A DNA stretch of 64,000 nucleotides. Source: Embiotoca jacksoni (taxonomy: Eukaryota > Chordata > Actinopteri > Embiotocidae). A model generated the notes under the pieces. It did not search any database. It saw nothing but the letters and a program-made list of their open reading frames with translations, and was not told the origin of the DNA. Position numbers and translations under genes: made by a program. Positions 12,620-25,902 of this stretch are shown here, piece after piece. The first letter of the stretch is position 1. Each line of letters starts with the position of its first letter. Where the stretch lies: the NCBI GenBank assembly GCA_022577435.1, contig JAKOON010000006.1, forward strand, positions 12,071,001 through 12,135,000, read 5' to 3'.

Positions 12620-15189
12620 CTTTACGACACTGCAGCCAAGATATAACCAACTCTCCAAACAATTGAGCTTACTCAGTATACCATGGCTGGCAGGACATGT
12701 CACCAAATGTGACGCATATAATTATTTTATGTTACTCTGCTTGTTAAGAAAAAGAATCCTTATATATAGATGTATAGTGCATTCTGTGCATGCATTTTTC
12801 ATAATGTGAAATTGTTCAGTATCAGCACAGCAATGTTTTTCTGTCACCCAAATTTGCTGACTTGTATGACATCCATTCCTCCTGGGTTTAGGCAAATTTT
12901 ACCCTATTGTCTTAAAACGCACTATACTTTTATACTACAGCAATTAATTATTAATACTTTAATGAAATCAAATAACCTTCGATTCCACATACTTTTTATT
13001 GTCTGAATAGTCGACATTCACTACAACACTACATATACTGCAGATCACGTTCCTTCTCCTATTTCTATTCATTAGAAAGCCTTCAGAAGTCTTGCCCTGC
13101 CTCTCACTCTCCGACACTGCTGTTAATGAGATGAGTTCTCTTGCAGCCCCGACAGCTTCACTTTGCAGTCAAGATTGCTGCTCAGTGAATGAAAAGGCTT
13201 GTTTTCCGAGGTAGACTGGTGAAGGCAAATAGCGAGAATCCTCCATGTTGTGTAGTGCCTTTGCTGCACAGGGTATTTTCACTTTATCCTAGCTGATTGT
13301 AGAAATAAATCAAGCCTGAGAGTTGAGGTCTACTGCAGCAACTGTGTGTGCTGAATATGATATGAAAACCTGACAGGTGTCTCTGCTCTTCTTGCTCTTC
13401 TGTGCAGAGGGTGGACACAATATTATGAATACCTACGTAGTTTAATGCAATCAAATGCAACACTGTATCCCTCCCCTGTAGCATAATGAATAGACTGACC
13501 TGATACACTGGATTGGTGGACATGGCCTTAATAAGCAGATCAGCCCTTGATGTTACCAATCTAAATTAAACACAATGTTTTGTCAATGTCCTTATAAAAT
13601 TTACTGTTTCCACTGTCAATTACATTCAGTCAGTGATGGCACACTGCTTCTCTACATGGCAATAATTCCATTGAGTTCCACAAAATTAAAAAATTTGGTA
13701 GAGGCATTAATATTGGATTGGTACTCTGCAGCAGTAGATATCCTGAGTTGAGGTATCAGAGTCTGCAGGAAAGAAAAAATTGGAGGGGCATCCCGAGGCA
13801 CAGTACAAATTACTATATATATATATTATGCGTAAATGTACAGTGCTGGGCATTAATGGCATGAATCATTTTGAGATCATGGCTCTCTGAGGCCAGACCA
13901 TCTGTTGTGACTCTGGCTATAGTTTTCAGGATTTTCTTTTATGCTGCAGAATTGATTTAGGACTGATCCAATGCCTTCCTGATGGTACTGCGTGATGGGT
14001 AGAAATTAGAAAAAAACATGCCTAAAAACGCTCCTTACAGCCTATTAACCTATACAGTACTGTACAGCCACAGATAATGTCAATTCCCTGACAGTTTCAA
14101 CCAAAAAATGTGTATCTCACACAACCTAGAGAATGTAGCATACATTATTAACTTATCCTGTAGGAGCACTCCTTACGCTGTTCCCTAATTCGAGCACTCA
14201 AATAGCTGTAAATGAAATGGATCACAAATTGAACTGCAATAGTAAACATTACTGACAAATTAATAGCAAATAGCAATTCAAAAGTATCTACTGTAATGAT
14301 AATAAGACCATTATCATAGCAACTAAATAAACCTTATCGTATGACATCAAGCAATAATTAATGGCTGGAAAGATTTCAACATATTTCTGTGACAGACAGA
14401 AAATTACGCTGTTCCCTAATTCGAGTGAATCTGTAACAGGCTGAGATGATGGAGATAACCATCCCTCCATTTTTCATTTCTCTCCAGGCTCTGCTTTCTG
14501 CTGATTGCAGCTGCTTTCGTTTTTTTCCAGCTGCCATGAAACCAGTTAACAGCCATGCTTCAGGGGCTCTATTATTCATCCAGTTTTCACTGCTGCAGTG
14601 TATTCTGATGTTTGTCATTATTTATTTCCAGTGACGGTTACAGTTTAAGCATGCAGTATGTTTTTCTGTTTGTTGTTGTTCTTAGTGGATTAATTCTTCT
14701 GCACATTAAAGTACCTGCTGAGATAGAAGTCAGAACTGATCTGAAGAACTGGAATTTTGTACACTTTTCATAATTAATTACAGGCTTTTTAAGTGCAGGA
14801 TAAATTATCAGGTCAGTGTCATATTTTTAAGTATGCCACTGCGAGCAACAAAACACAGTTCGCAGGAGTTTCTTCTGGTTGCATAGCAACTCAGTTATGT
14901 GAATCGCAGATTTAGCATTTGACACCACTGATGAGATGCATGCTGCGGATCTTGATGGAGTTTCACAGAAACCTTCGAGTTAAGTCTGCAGCTGAGTGTA
15001 AGGGATTGTTAGGCAGACACATTTGAGCCAGTAAGTTGCTTTGTGTCTGTTAACTACTGCTTAGTCATCAACCCTGCCGAACATTCACCACCAGTGATTC
15101 TCTTTTTCCACCTCAGTCCTACTCTGCATTTTAGAGTCTGAATGAGCTTACTGTTTGACTGCCAGCCTCTCTGCCGAGACAGACACAAG

Positions 15190-15327
<138 letters not shown>

Positions 15328-15636
15328 CTGTGAGAGAGGGTGAGGCTAAGCTGCTGACTTAAATAGAGGGTAGTCACACAGTCGAGGCAAGGATTTCAGG
15401 CCTATAGTATGACCTTCCCGATGTGATGTTGCAGGTTTGGGATACCACAGCTACTGTAACCTTTACAAAAGAAGGGTGGGACTAAGTAAAATAAAATCAC
15501 ACTAGTCTTTTGCTCATTTAACCCAATGAAATACTGTTGTGTGATATCACAAGATCACCCAAGTCTGTAAATTTAGCTGTCTGTTTCATGAGACTAAAGG
15601 ATTGTAAAAATACAGCATTTTTTGAATAGGCATTGA

Positions 15637-16175
15637 CTATATAAAAATAGATGCAGTCTCTGGATCTGAAAAGTGAAGCCAATGTGGAAGTGCTTTATAT
15701 TGCAATACCACTGAGGGCCACTTGGGGCTGATTCCAATAAACCTCTGGTTCTAATAGACTTTTGTTAAAAAATGATCAACTTCTCTCAGGTAAAACTTTG
15801 TCCATGAGTCATTATGCTTTCATTAGTTCAATTCTCTCCTTCTGATCAGTGTTGTGGTGGTCCTTCTGTAAATAATTCCCTATTTGATTAGATATGAAGC
15901 CTCAAAGTGAGGTACGTTTGGGGCGTTGGTTGACATGCCTGGGGTGTAGTCAGGTTGCCGGCATAGGTGGGCAGGCGTAGTGTCCTGAGGTTTTCAGTCA
16001 GATCTTTCCCTTGTTCCTCCATGGTCTCCTCCAAATATGGTCACTTACAGTTCCAAAAAAACAAGATGACGTTAGCCACAATGCAAGACTCAAGGCCTCA
16101 AATGGCATTTCAGAAACCAATGGGTTATGTCAAGGTGGGATGCCACTTGATAATAAGTAACATAAAGTGATTGCC
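15637..16175 (+). repeat. interspersed repeat family R1, copy A (longest)
   Basis: Order of blocks: GGATCTGAAAAGTGAAGCCA, AATACCACTGAGGGCCACTT, then the GGGCGTTGGTTGACATGCCT block and GTGGGCAGGCGTAGTGTCC. The first blocks recur at 27.9 kb, and the later ones at 11.4 kb and 28.2 kb, all in the same orientation. No coding capacity recognised. Confidence 0.65.
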
Positions 16176-16899
16176 AACACTTTAGTGTGCTAGGACTGGA
16201 TAGGCAGCAGCATTTCTAAAGTAACATTACGGGTCAACACCAAACAAAAAGACAATAATAATTTGTAAAGTTAAAATGGGTAGATTTCAATGCTTTTCTG
16301 TTTGCATTATTATATGTTGAATATCTTTACTGTTTCAGCTGCAGGCATCACTTGAGGTTCCAGGAAACTGTGACGGGCTTCTTCTTTTTTTTTTTTACAA
16401 TTGAAATGTTATACATCAAACAGTTATTTGAAAATGTTGTCAACAGATTACCCGATAAGAGACAATATTTGTTGATACACAATGATACTACATATTCATC
16501 TACAACTGTAATTCAAACTGTACTATCTACATGATGTTTAGTAATGCCTTTACAAAGAACCAGTGAATAGCACATGCACACACACACAGATATATACATA
16601 CAGAGCAGTGATGTGTGCAGCTCTGTGTTTGTGATGAGATTAGGGGCCTTTCTGTGTCTGACCTATTACTGACATTCAAGCCCGATAAGGAGAACGAGAA
16701 GTGATAAAAACCAAGTGGAAGATAGACAGATGATGCTGGCTATCCTGATAGATAAAGGCACAGTACACGTACTGTTGTTAACACATGTTGATCACTTTAG
16801 CACAGCAAGTATCACCAAACAAAGAGCTTGTGTTTGTGCCTGTCGCTATGAAAGTGTAGCCTGGTGTGAACCAGAACTAAATTTCACTCTGTGAATATA

Positions 16900-17360
16900 T
16901 GGGTCTGAGGATGCTCCATGGAGAATCGTTTGCAGACGTTCCTTCCTACTGGGCGTATACCTCGGGTTAATTTTAACCAATCAGCTCAACAAACCGGCCA
17001 AAACTCTGCCACCGCTGCAACTACCTATCGTGTCCACCAACGTATTTTTTTTCCTGAGGGCACTATGTTTTTAAAGTTGTTTTTAATGAAAGCCAGCAGT
17101 GTGACGAGCTGCTGAGTGTTTATTCTGCGCTGAGCGTTCAGCGTTTTATTCCGGTCACCGAGAGTTGCCCTCATCACTGTCACCAACCGTCCAATCACAG
17201 TGAAGGAGGGGTGAGACAAACGCGCTTAACCACCGATACTGGTCACTAATCGGTCCGCCCCTTCAGAGTGGCTCTGCAAACGTTAATACGGGCCAAGTAC
17301 CCAGACTGTTACACAGCGAAGAAAACTGAAGCTTTGAGCCACAGTCAACGCAGCCAGGCT
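16900..17360. repeat. CpG-richer unclassified block, likely repeat
   Basis: Contains CCAATCA-type motifs on both strands, GGTTAATTTTAACC (a near-palindrome), and a CCGATACTGGTCACTAATCG stretch. Base composition differs sharply from the surrounding intron. The ORFs in it are short and not recognisable. Probably an old transposon fragment. Confidence 0.3.
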
Positions 17361-19430
17361 AATGAAAACGCTAAACTTTAATCTATGTTAAATAGACAGA
17401 AGCTGATTTTTTTTTTTCTTCTCAAAAACCTTCCTCATAACACTTCTATTGATCTGTCCCAGAACAAATTCAGATGTTTCAACCAACTATATTCTTATAT
17501 ATTAGACAATCTACTGAATTCTTCTGTTTTGTCTTCTTATAATTTTGTAAACACTTGCCATTTAAAATGAATAATAAACTAATCTCAATGCAACTTAATT
17601 AGTGAGATAGGAAAAGGGTAAACCATTTTATAAAATGTAATAAGAGAGGCTGTATTATCCTTATTTGTTATATTATATTCTGATTTATTATATTAACTTG
17701 TATGTGTCTTGAATTTTTTTTTTAGCATTGCTTCAATAGTAGCTTGTCAAACTAAAAAGAACACACAGTACATCATCCCATGGACTAATTTCAATAAAAG
17801 CTCTGAAAATCAGTAAAATAAAGCGTGGTGTTATTCACTCTTTGTGCCCTGCAATGGGAGACCTCAGAATGATCTTAAACTTGCTTCATAATGCTGTGAT
17901 TTACACCAAAGTACTCTGTCTATTTAAAGCAGCCGTATTTTTAACTAGTTCAAGAAGCAGTGTGGCAGCTTTATGGCGGGACTGGCAGGATCCTCTGAGC
18001 AACAAGCTGCTGCAGACCCAGCTGCTCCAGTTCAACCCTTCATTCAGCACAAGCAGCTGAGCAGCCTTGGAGGATGTTTGTATATTGTGACAGTAGTGGG
18101 ATAAATGTAGACCATCTGATGGGTTGATATGACAGAGTTTACTCCATCAACAAAGAGGTGGAGGGGGAGAAGAGGCTGGGTTATGATGTGCTTAATTAAA
18201 GGAGCATGGTTAACCTGCAAGTATGCAGTCAGATGATCAAGTAGCTTTAGAGACCTCCTCCCTGCAATACTTCTCAACAGTGGAACTGGCGGGACTTTCT
18301 CAGAGTATCTTTAATCTTCTTAAACCAACACAATATATCATTCACACCCACTTCCCTTCCATGTGGGCTTGAACTTCTCTCTCAGCTCCATTTTCTAATT
18401 CTTGACACACCAATTTCAGTCACTTCTAATACAAACAACTGCATGCAACACTGAGAATGTCCTCTGAGAGAAACTGTCGGAAAATATGCACAGCTTTCCC
18501 AGTTGGAACAGCTATTATTCACTTTTGATTTTCATCATGGTCAAACAACGCAACGTCAAAATTGGTTCTGTTTGAACATAACCCAACCTTCAGTAACTAT
18601 CTGTTTTGAGGTCAAGAACGCAGAAATTTAAATACAGTTTTTCTACAAACAAACATCAGATCACCACCCACTTAGCGGACAAGACAAACAAGGCAACTCT
18701 TTATTGCCTGCGGCGAGGAGATTATGTTATTATTGCGATTTGGTTGTTTGACTGTTCGTCTGCAAAATTACAGAAAAACTACTGGGCCAATTATTATTAA
18801 ACTTTGTAGATGGGTGCAGCATGGCCCAAGGATGAAGTCATTCAACTTTGAAGTGAATCTGAAACACATGGGAGATCCACAAATTATTTTTCACAAATTA
18901 TTAACTTTGTGAGATTGGACATTTGGCCTACCAAACGCTATACATCTTAAAATCCAGTGGATGTCAGTAAAGCTAAACAGAGACAAAACATGGGGCATTC
19001 TTGAAATACAATAACTCTGTATCACAATTCACATGAATCCTCTGCGGTTTAAATTTAATACAGCAAGCAGTCATTATGGAGCTCCAGAGGTGTACTGGGA
19101 GAGAAATTCAGTTGGATTTATCCGCTGAGACCGGACCACCCATATCTCACTCCGATATGCACCCTTAATGACAGGCACACAGAGGGCCATTATTAATATA
19201 ATCCAACATTGCAGTTGCAGTTAGTCTGCAGTACTATTAGTATAGATCAGCACACTCAAATATTGGCTCATGAAAACATTTTTTTAGTATGGACACTGAT
19301 GTTTTTGAACGTACTTAATCTATTCAGTTCTACACCGTTAACATATTATACCAAATTATGCTCAGATTTATCACATGGCATGGAAATTTTAGGCACCTTA
19401 GAGTCTGCAGAACAAATGCATTTCACTTAC

Positions 19431-19660
19431 TGCTGCTTGTGGTTCAGCTCCGCTTCCTTGTTTACGAGGTCCTGTTTGAGGTTAGCGAGCATTTCCACGG
19501 AGACGTCCACCTGCCGAGAAAGCTCAGAGGCCTTATCCTCCAGGTCTTGTTTCTCCTGGCTCAGCTGCTCACTCTCCTGCTTGGCCCGCTCCAGCTCAGA
19601 GCTCTTCCTCTCCAGCTCTGCCTGAAGACGGCCTACACGGGCAGCTATTTTCTGCTCCAC
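19431..19660 (-). CDS. fbxo41: fbxo41 coding exon 2 (coiled coil)
   Basis: Encodes residues 184-259 plus two bases of codon 260. The acceptor reads CTTCTTGTAG before GTGGAGCAG, and the donor is GTAAGTGAA (phase 2). The peptide is strongly charged and heptad-like (ELERK, ELERAKQESEQL, EDKASELSRQ), a continuous parallel coiled coil. It closely matches mammalian FBXO41, including the conserved stretch SRQVDVSVEMLANLKQDLV. The exon length of 230 bp fits the phases on both sides, so the three exons together give exactly 987 coding bases. Confidence 0.95.
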
Positions 19661-20609
19661 CTACAAGAAGGCAAGAACATTAGATGCCTAATGTTCCCAC
19701 CATAATCAAAACACTGTATGAAACATAACAAAATATGTAAATGAGGTGTTTTGGTAAGACACAGTCATCAACAAAACAATTGGAAAAATGTTCTGTCAGC
19801 AAACATCTTTAAATATCCATGTTTTGCATCTTACAGCATCATTACTTTGAAGAAAATAGTTTTTCCAGAATATGTTGCACAAACCCCTAATGAAATTATC
19901 AGTATGAAACGTGAGGGAAGCGTTTGAGCTCAGTTGTGTACAAACAGACAGCTGCAGGACGACAGACATCATTATGACAACATACTGAGTGAAAAAAGTA
20001 AAATCAGTCACATCAGTTTCTTATCCCGGCCTTGACAATACGCCAATACCTTCGTGATGGAAATCGTGCAGATGAGGTGAAGAAGGCAGAGGGGACCGTT
20101 TTGGGTGTCAACGCAGTGATATTTATTGGCAGCAGCTCGATCGAGGAGAGAGGCCACAATGTGTGGCCGTGCCCGATTGCTGAACCTCTCTCCCGTACTC
20201 TCACAAGGGCTCAACTATAAAGGAACACATTGGTTCCGATAAGGATAAAAATGTGTCCTTGGCTGAGTACTGTCAGATGGAGAGTCAGACATGTTGTCTC
20301 CAGTGTGGCAGATACAGATACAGGAGTTAATTCCTGCCCACTGCAATAAGACTGTACAATAACTCACCTCTGGCAAAATCCATCACACAACAATAACACC
20401 ATTGTCTGTTTTTCTTGTTTGTTTAAATAAAAAAAAAAATTTAATCACACTATTGTTTAGTTAGTTTTAATTTAATTATTTTATTTTATTCTATTTATTG
20501 TATATATTGTGCATTTTTATATTTAATATTTTTTACTGTTATTTTATTGCTTTCCTGTATCTATAAATGCTGCTGTAGCGAAAACATTTCCCCTTGGGGA
20601 TTAATGAAG

Positions 20610-20704
<95 letters not shown>

Positions 20705-20978
20705 TCTGTTATCTAAAAACATCGACGGGGTCATTTAAGCCTTAATTGAAGTCTTCATTCTTTATTTATTGTTAGGTACTACAGTATAAGCATACTCGTT
20801 CTACTAAGCAAAAAAACAAATATTTTACTTGATTGCCTCTAAACTGTGAAATAACCTACGTGCAGAAATCAAGCTTGTGTTGTGTGCAACTACACTGACA
20901 GATACTGACAACTAGAGTGACACTCTTCACAAGTGTTAAATACAGCTGATTCCTATTCCAGTAACCATAGCGATTTAC
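19661..20978. other. fbxo41 intron 1 (between coding exons 1 and 2)
   Basis: 1318 bp. It holds the retroposon tail and tetranucleotide array at 20398-20702. A block at about 20020-20380, of different composition and with short ORFs on both strands, looks like an old repeat (perhaps LTR-derived) but was not identified. Confidence 0.8.
20398..20702 (+). repeat. retroposon 3' tail ending in compound tetranucleotide array
   Basis: ATAAATGCTGCTGTAGCG and TTTCCCCTTGGGGATTAAT, followed by (AACT)n, (GTCT)n and (ATCT)n from about 20611 to 20702. The CCCCTTGGGGATTAATGAAG motif directly before a tetranucleotide array is a recurrent 3' end of a fish retroposon. The upstream part is A/T-rich and has no recognisable coding. 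Confidence 0.55.
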
Positions 20979-21527
20979 CTCTTCAGAGAGCTTCTCCAGC
21001 CTTTCGTCCAGCTCCAGTCGTTCAAACGCCCGCGCCTTCAACCTGGCCAAGCCTTCTTCATAGGCTGCTTCCACTGCACTGGCCGCTACATTAGCTGCCA
21101 CTGCTACAGCTGTGCTGGGGTTTCCATGGGGACCTGGATCTGTGGATGTCATGGCTTTCTTCATAAAAATCTCCCCCAGGGGAAACTCTACATTAGGAAT
21201 ATACCGGGCTGCAGTGGTGGAGTTAGCTGGGGTCAAACTCAGGTCGTCCGCACAAGGAAGCTCACGGCATGGGAAGCGCCGCTCCTTTAAAGCTGAAGGC
21301 CGAAGTGGCTCAAAAGGGTCGTTGTTGTTGGCAGGTGTGAGGAGAGCTCCCTCGGCCACTAGGGGCAGCAGAGCAGCGGCGTCGCACACACTGTTGGATT
21401 TGGAGAGGACGTAGAGGGTTTCGTACGTGTGGTTGTACTCCAGGTGTGCGCGTAAGGACGACAGGCTTCGGAAGCGCTTGTGCTCCCCGCAGCGAGGACA
21501 GCGGTAGGGCAGGTCCAGAGAGGCCAT
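20979..21527 (-). CDS. fbxo41: fbxo41 coding exon 1 (N-terminal zinc finger, start of coiled coil)
   Basis: First coding exon of F-box only protein 41, a neuron-enriched substrate adaptor of SCF ubiquitin ligases in mammals. It encodes residues 1-183. The N-terminus is nearly identical to mammalian FBXO41 as I remember it: a C2H2 finger with Cys10, Cys13, His28 and His33, followed by the conserved stretch around HTYETLYVLSK. Residues 45-150 are low-complexity and poorly conserved. From about 154 (AYEEGLARLKARAFERLE) a coiled coil begins. The start codon has G at -3 and G at +4. The exon ends after Glu183 at a GTAAAT donor (phase 0). It joins exon 2 at 19660 to restore the conserved SEEVEQKIA stretch. 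The unspliced frame runs on to 20856, but those extra residues are intronic. The identification is firm; the F-box lies outside the window. Confidence 0.95.
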
Positions 21528-21775
21528 TCCGTGCAGTAACTGCCGGAGGAGAGAGGGCGCTCATGCAGCACAACGGCAGCGCCAGTATGAGGGCACAGAG
21601 GTCAAGCGCCCGACAGATCCTCTCATGTTGAGAACGGGGCAACTACGGGAGGTCAGCAGGAGGAAGGGATATCCCATGTGCAATGGAAAAGGCAGGTCAG
21701 TCACATGACCGCACAGAGTGGCAACATTCAACTGGTGTTTTTACTTCATCTGCCATGGTTTCCCTGCCTGAGGTC
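21528..21775 (-). other. fbxo41: fbxo41 5' leader (UTR part of the first coding exon) with upstream AUGs
   Basis: On the minus strand a strong acceptor (TTTTCTCCTTTTGTTTAG) ends at 21776, so the leader would begin at 21775. Three upstream AUGs follow. The first (21756) has a full Kozak context, ACCATGG, and opens a 19-codon uORF ending at 21697. The second (21626) opens a 21-codon uORF ending at 21561. The third (21564) overlaps that stop as ATGA and runs out of frame across the fbxo41 start to 21310. The acceptor and uORFs are seen directly; use of this acceptor and any translational control are inferred. Confidence 0.55.
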
Positions 21776-23136
21776 CTAAACAAAAGGAGAAAATACAAGT
21801 TAGAGTTGAAGGGTTTCCTACTCGTGTCATTTCGTTTAAACCATGATGAGAATGAGAATTCAAAAAGGCAACATTATCAAAAAAATTAACTTGCTGGCTA
21901 TGGAGTACAAAAGCAAAGCCTGATGCACCTGTAAAGCAACACACTGGGGTTAAGTAATATAAAATTTAAAATGGGCTTTCAAAAAGCTATCACAACAAAG
22001 TCAAAACTAAACCAGACAGATACACATTTATATGCAGCAATCATCATCATCCAACAGTGAACAGAAAGGTGAATAGCCTTATATTAGCATTTTTATGTAT
22101 CGTTTGAAAAGTGATTACTGGCGACAACCACTGACAAATTTAATTTTCTGCTGTTTACTGTGCCAATTACAACACCGAACAAGAACAATGATTAAAAATA
22201 TGCATGTAAAAGCTGTTGCATTTAAAATAAATAGATACAAAAAATGCATCTGAAAAAAACTTAACTATGGTCAAGAGGTCATTTAAGCAGTCAGTCTGAA
22301 AATAATGCCCTACACTAATAATACAGATTACAATCATAAAGCCTAGGTTTCCTCATATCATCACTGTGGGAGTCTGAATATTTACTACTCTAGCTGTCTG
22401 GACACAGCAGAGACCACAGCCTCTCCTTTCAGTAGGAATAATGATCTTCAAGTTTAGTGGTCAGGAAACATGAAACCTTTACTTCACTAAGGGTTAAAAA
22501 GCAAACTCCTGCACTTGTACACTGGAATACTCAGAGGGAGACTCAGGGAAGAGTGGGGAAATGGATCCATTAGTGAGAGTGCTTGTTAGTGCCAACGTCC
22601 TTTCCCAGTCTTAAGTCTAAGAGGTCAGACTAATGCTAAATCCTTTACAAAGGGATCTGGTAACCCACAAGACAGTTATCTGTTATCTTGAGTTATATCC
22701 TCCTCATGCAGCTTTTCCTTCTGTATGTCCAGTCTTAAATGCTGCCTTATGTTTTCAACAAATCCCCAATAGAAGATGAGGAAAAGATGAGTTAAAGAAA
22801 TGCATTGCAAAACTTAAACAAAGACTAATAAAGCCTGCAAATCATCTACTTTCCTTACTGAATAAAAACAAATCTTTGCATTGAAGAATTCCAAAAAAGT
22901 CCCAAAAAATATTTTAAAAGTATTTTTGATAAATATCATTTTAATCTGCTCCAGCAGTGTAAGACAATGCAAGAACACTGCAGTATTTTTTTTTTTATAC
23001 AATTAGCCAGCACTTGAAACCCCTCGTGAACTAAAGATTCAGTAGGCCAGCCTCCATTGGTTTCCCTACATCAGCTTATCTAATTAAGTTCTCTCATCGA
23101 GTCAAGGTCTTTGCGCTTATAGCTCCCAAACAACTG

Positions 23137-23656
23137 CTGTGTTCCAAATGGCATACTTGTGTACTAACACTCACTATTTCGAGTGCATAAGTGCGTTCAC
23201 ACTGTCAAGTACAGCAACATGCACTGCACTGCATGTATCCAGATGATGCACTCAGAAAATGAGTGTGAAGCTCTGGACACTTTTCACCCTAAAAGGTCGC
23301 CATCTTGGCTCCATAGAGGAAGGGGCAGGACAACCGGCATAAAGAATTTTCAAAAATTAAAAACATCTGAGGAAGCTGCAGCTGTTCTTGAACACTGCAC
23401 AAAAGTGTTTCTTTTTCACTACTGCTGCTGGACAGAAGAATCAGTGTGCTTATTGAGTATGTGAAAGAGAGGGCACAAAAACATGTTGATTTCTGGGTAA
23501 AACAGTTCAAGCTGCAGAGGTTTTGGCGGGTGATGTGTTTACATGCTGAGGTTGTTTCCGGTCAGTGCAGAACTGCAGCGTGCACAAGGAAGAGTCCTAA
23601 CATGGAAGAACACTATTTGTGTGTGTACTAAGGAAAATATGTCATTTGGAACACAG
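23137..23656. mobile_element. MITE-like element, copy 1
   Basis: Bounded by inverted ends CTGTGTTCCAAATGGCATA and its complement (ATGTCATTTGGAACACAG). Its interior aligns with the element at 25333 (shared GTGCACTCA-like stretch, ATAGCAAAAAGAG/ATAGAGGAAGGGG region, TTTTCAAA, GAAGCTGCA). No transposase coding remains. Superfamily not determined, because the target duplication is unclear. Confidence 0.7.
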
Positions 23657-25332
23657 AAAATATGTGTAACAGGATATGAAATCACCAGTGCTGTTTTTGA
23701 GGTAGAGCCTCCCTATTGGTAGGAAAACCAAACTGGCCTTATGGCGTTCCAATAAAAGTTTTAAATATTTGTTAAATATGACCAGTCTGCCATCTTCAGT
23801 GACTACACAACATTATCTACGTCATATTATTTAGGTATGAGCCATTTTGCTGCTGAGGCGGAGATTCAAGATAGAATTGGTCAAGGGGCAATGTAAAACC
23901 ATTGTTACAACAACAAATACAAAGAGATGTAGAGTACACAAAATATCAAGTTAGATGTACATTTCTACTATTCCAAGTTTGTTCATAAATTCCTTAGGCT
24001 CTGCTGAACTCATCCTAGATCATGTTTAGTGTTGCTCAGCCAACAAAAAGAAGATCTTGACTGTCAAGTATTTTTATAAAATGACCATATATTTAGTCAA
24101 CAAAGACACGATTACTGCAGGTTGCCTTCGATAAAAAAAAACTCTCATCAAACCATTGGATACCAATTCAAAGACAAAGAATGCCAAAGCCCAGAAGTTG
24201 GACTGCTCTAACAGGCTGTTTCTGCCAAACAAGGAGTCCACATGGTCTCCATCTCAACTGCAGCCCATGCAGTAGAGTGTGCACAGTCTGTATTTCAACA
24301 TGAGCCATTTGGACTCCGACAGCTGGGTAGAGATGATGTTGCACCGCAATCCAAAACTGGAGCTTCAACCAGAACATACTGTTCGAGTTCCTCTCTCTCA
24401 AATCTTTCTGCAGCAGCAATTAATGAGCGAAGCAGTAGGCATTGGGGGTGTAATCACAAATCACAGATGCAGATTGTTCTTCACAGTGGGCTCGTGTACT
24501 AGAAATCCCCAGAAGTCACACAGACTGTTATTAGACGTCTGGTGAGGCTGGATCAGGGAGTGTACTGGCAAGTCGTGCCCACTTATTAAAGGAGGAGGAT
24601 TTCACAGACGGAGTCACTACACTGCAGACAGCAGGCATTTCCCATCTGCTTAAAATTATTCAGTGAGGTATTTAAACAGGCAGGATATGGAACAAAGTGA
24701 GGCTGCTTGGTAGCCACATGTCACATACTGCCAGTGGAGCTCAGCTGAAACATTCCACAGGACTATCGTGGACTAGTGGATAGTGGGATATGTGAAAAAA
24801 AAAAAAAAAAAAAACTTAGCCCCTCAGCCATGTTTTAGGTTTAACCAAAGAAAAGAAGAAAAAAAAATGTATGACTAAGAAAACATTTGGATTGCAACAA
24901 TTTCAAAGTTTTGCTGTTTATTATATTTTGTTCTTTCTTTCCTCTGTAATTTTTATGTCAAATTGCACAGCAGTGGTTCTTTCATGTTTTCTCCCAATTA
25001 TTCAGTACTTTCTCGCTCACAGAAAAAACATATTTTTTATGTTATTTATAATGTGACATTCCCAGTGAAGTTTAATGTTTAAGTGCACAGATGTCAGTTT
25101 GGTCTATGCATTCTCAAGTTTTTCTTTTTCACAAGTGTTTAATAACCACATTTTAGTTGGTACTGTATATTGATATCTGACCTTTTTTTTTTACCTCTTT
25201 ATACCGGTTTTGCCATCAGCCCCAAAAATCTAGTAACAGTCTGGATATTACCCAAATGAGCTGATTTTTCTTAAAAGAGTAGTTTGAATATGGAATAGGA
25301 GAAGGCAGTTCATACAATAACTAATCCAACAT

Positions 25333-25902
25333 TGTGTTCCAAATGGTGTAATTACGCACTAACACTTACTGTTTTGAGTGTATATGTGGGTTCACTGACA
25401 AGTATGGAAAAATGTAGCGCACAATATGTATTCGGGTTGTGCACTCAAAACAGTCCACAAATTGAGCATGAAACGCAGGAAACCTTTTACTTTCAGAAGT
25501 CGCTGTTATGGCTACATAGCAAAAAGAGAGGGACCACCGACCTTAAGTATTTTCAAACTCTGGCGTCTAAGGAAGCTGCAACTGTTGCGAAGCACTAACC
25601 AAAAGGTTATATTTTTCATTAAGTACCAACATACTGCTGTTAGGTGGAAGCCATATATTTATTGTGTGTTTGAAAAAGAGGGTACAAAACACTTTTATTT
25701 TGGGGTAAAATGATTAAATCTGGCAGATATGTTGGCAGATGATGCATTCAAATTCTATGGTTATTTCCAGTAAGTGCAGAAAGGCAGTGGGCAGATAAAA
25801 AAAAATACTACCTTGTTAACATTCAAGTACTACACAAGAGTACTAAAAAGAAAGTGTACTATATATGAGTGTACAAAGAGAAGTAGGTCATTTGGAACAC
25901 AG
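25333..25902. mobile_element. MITE-like element, copy 2
   Basis: Same ends (TGTGTTCCAAATGG at the left, TCATTTGGAACACAG at the right) and the same internal order as the copy at 23137, in the same orientation and about 1.7 kb away. The two have diverged considerably, so the insertions or the duplication are old. Short ORFs inside are not conserved between copies. Confidence 0.7.

Noticed and set aside
21310..21642. 110-codon minus-strand frame overlapping the fbxo41 start
   Set aside because: No family resemblance; counted only as the frame of an overlapping upstream AUG, not as a gene.
24166..24545. Overlapping ORFs on both strands that looked like a possible exon
   Set aside because: No recognisable protein similarity and no convincing splice sites in a shared frame.
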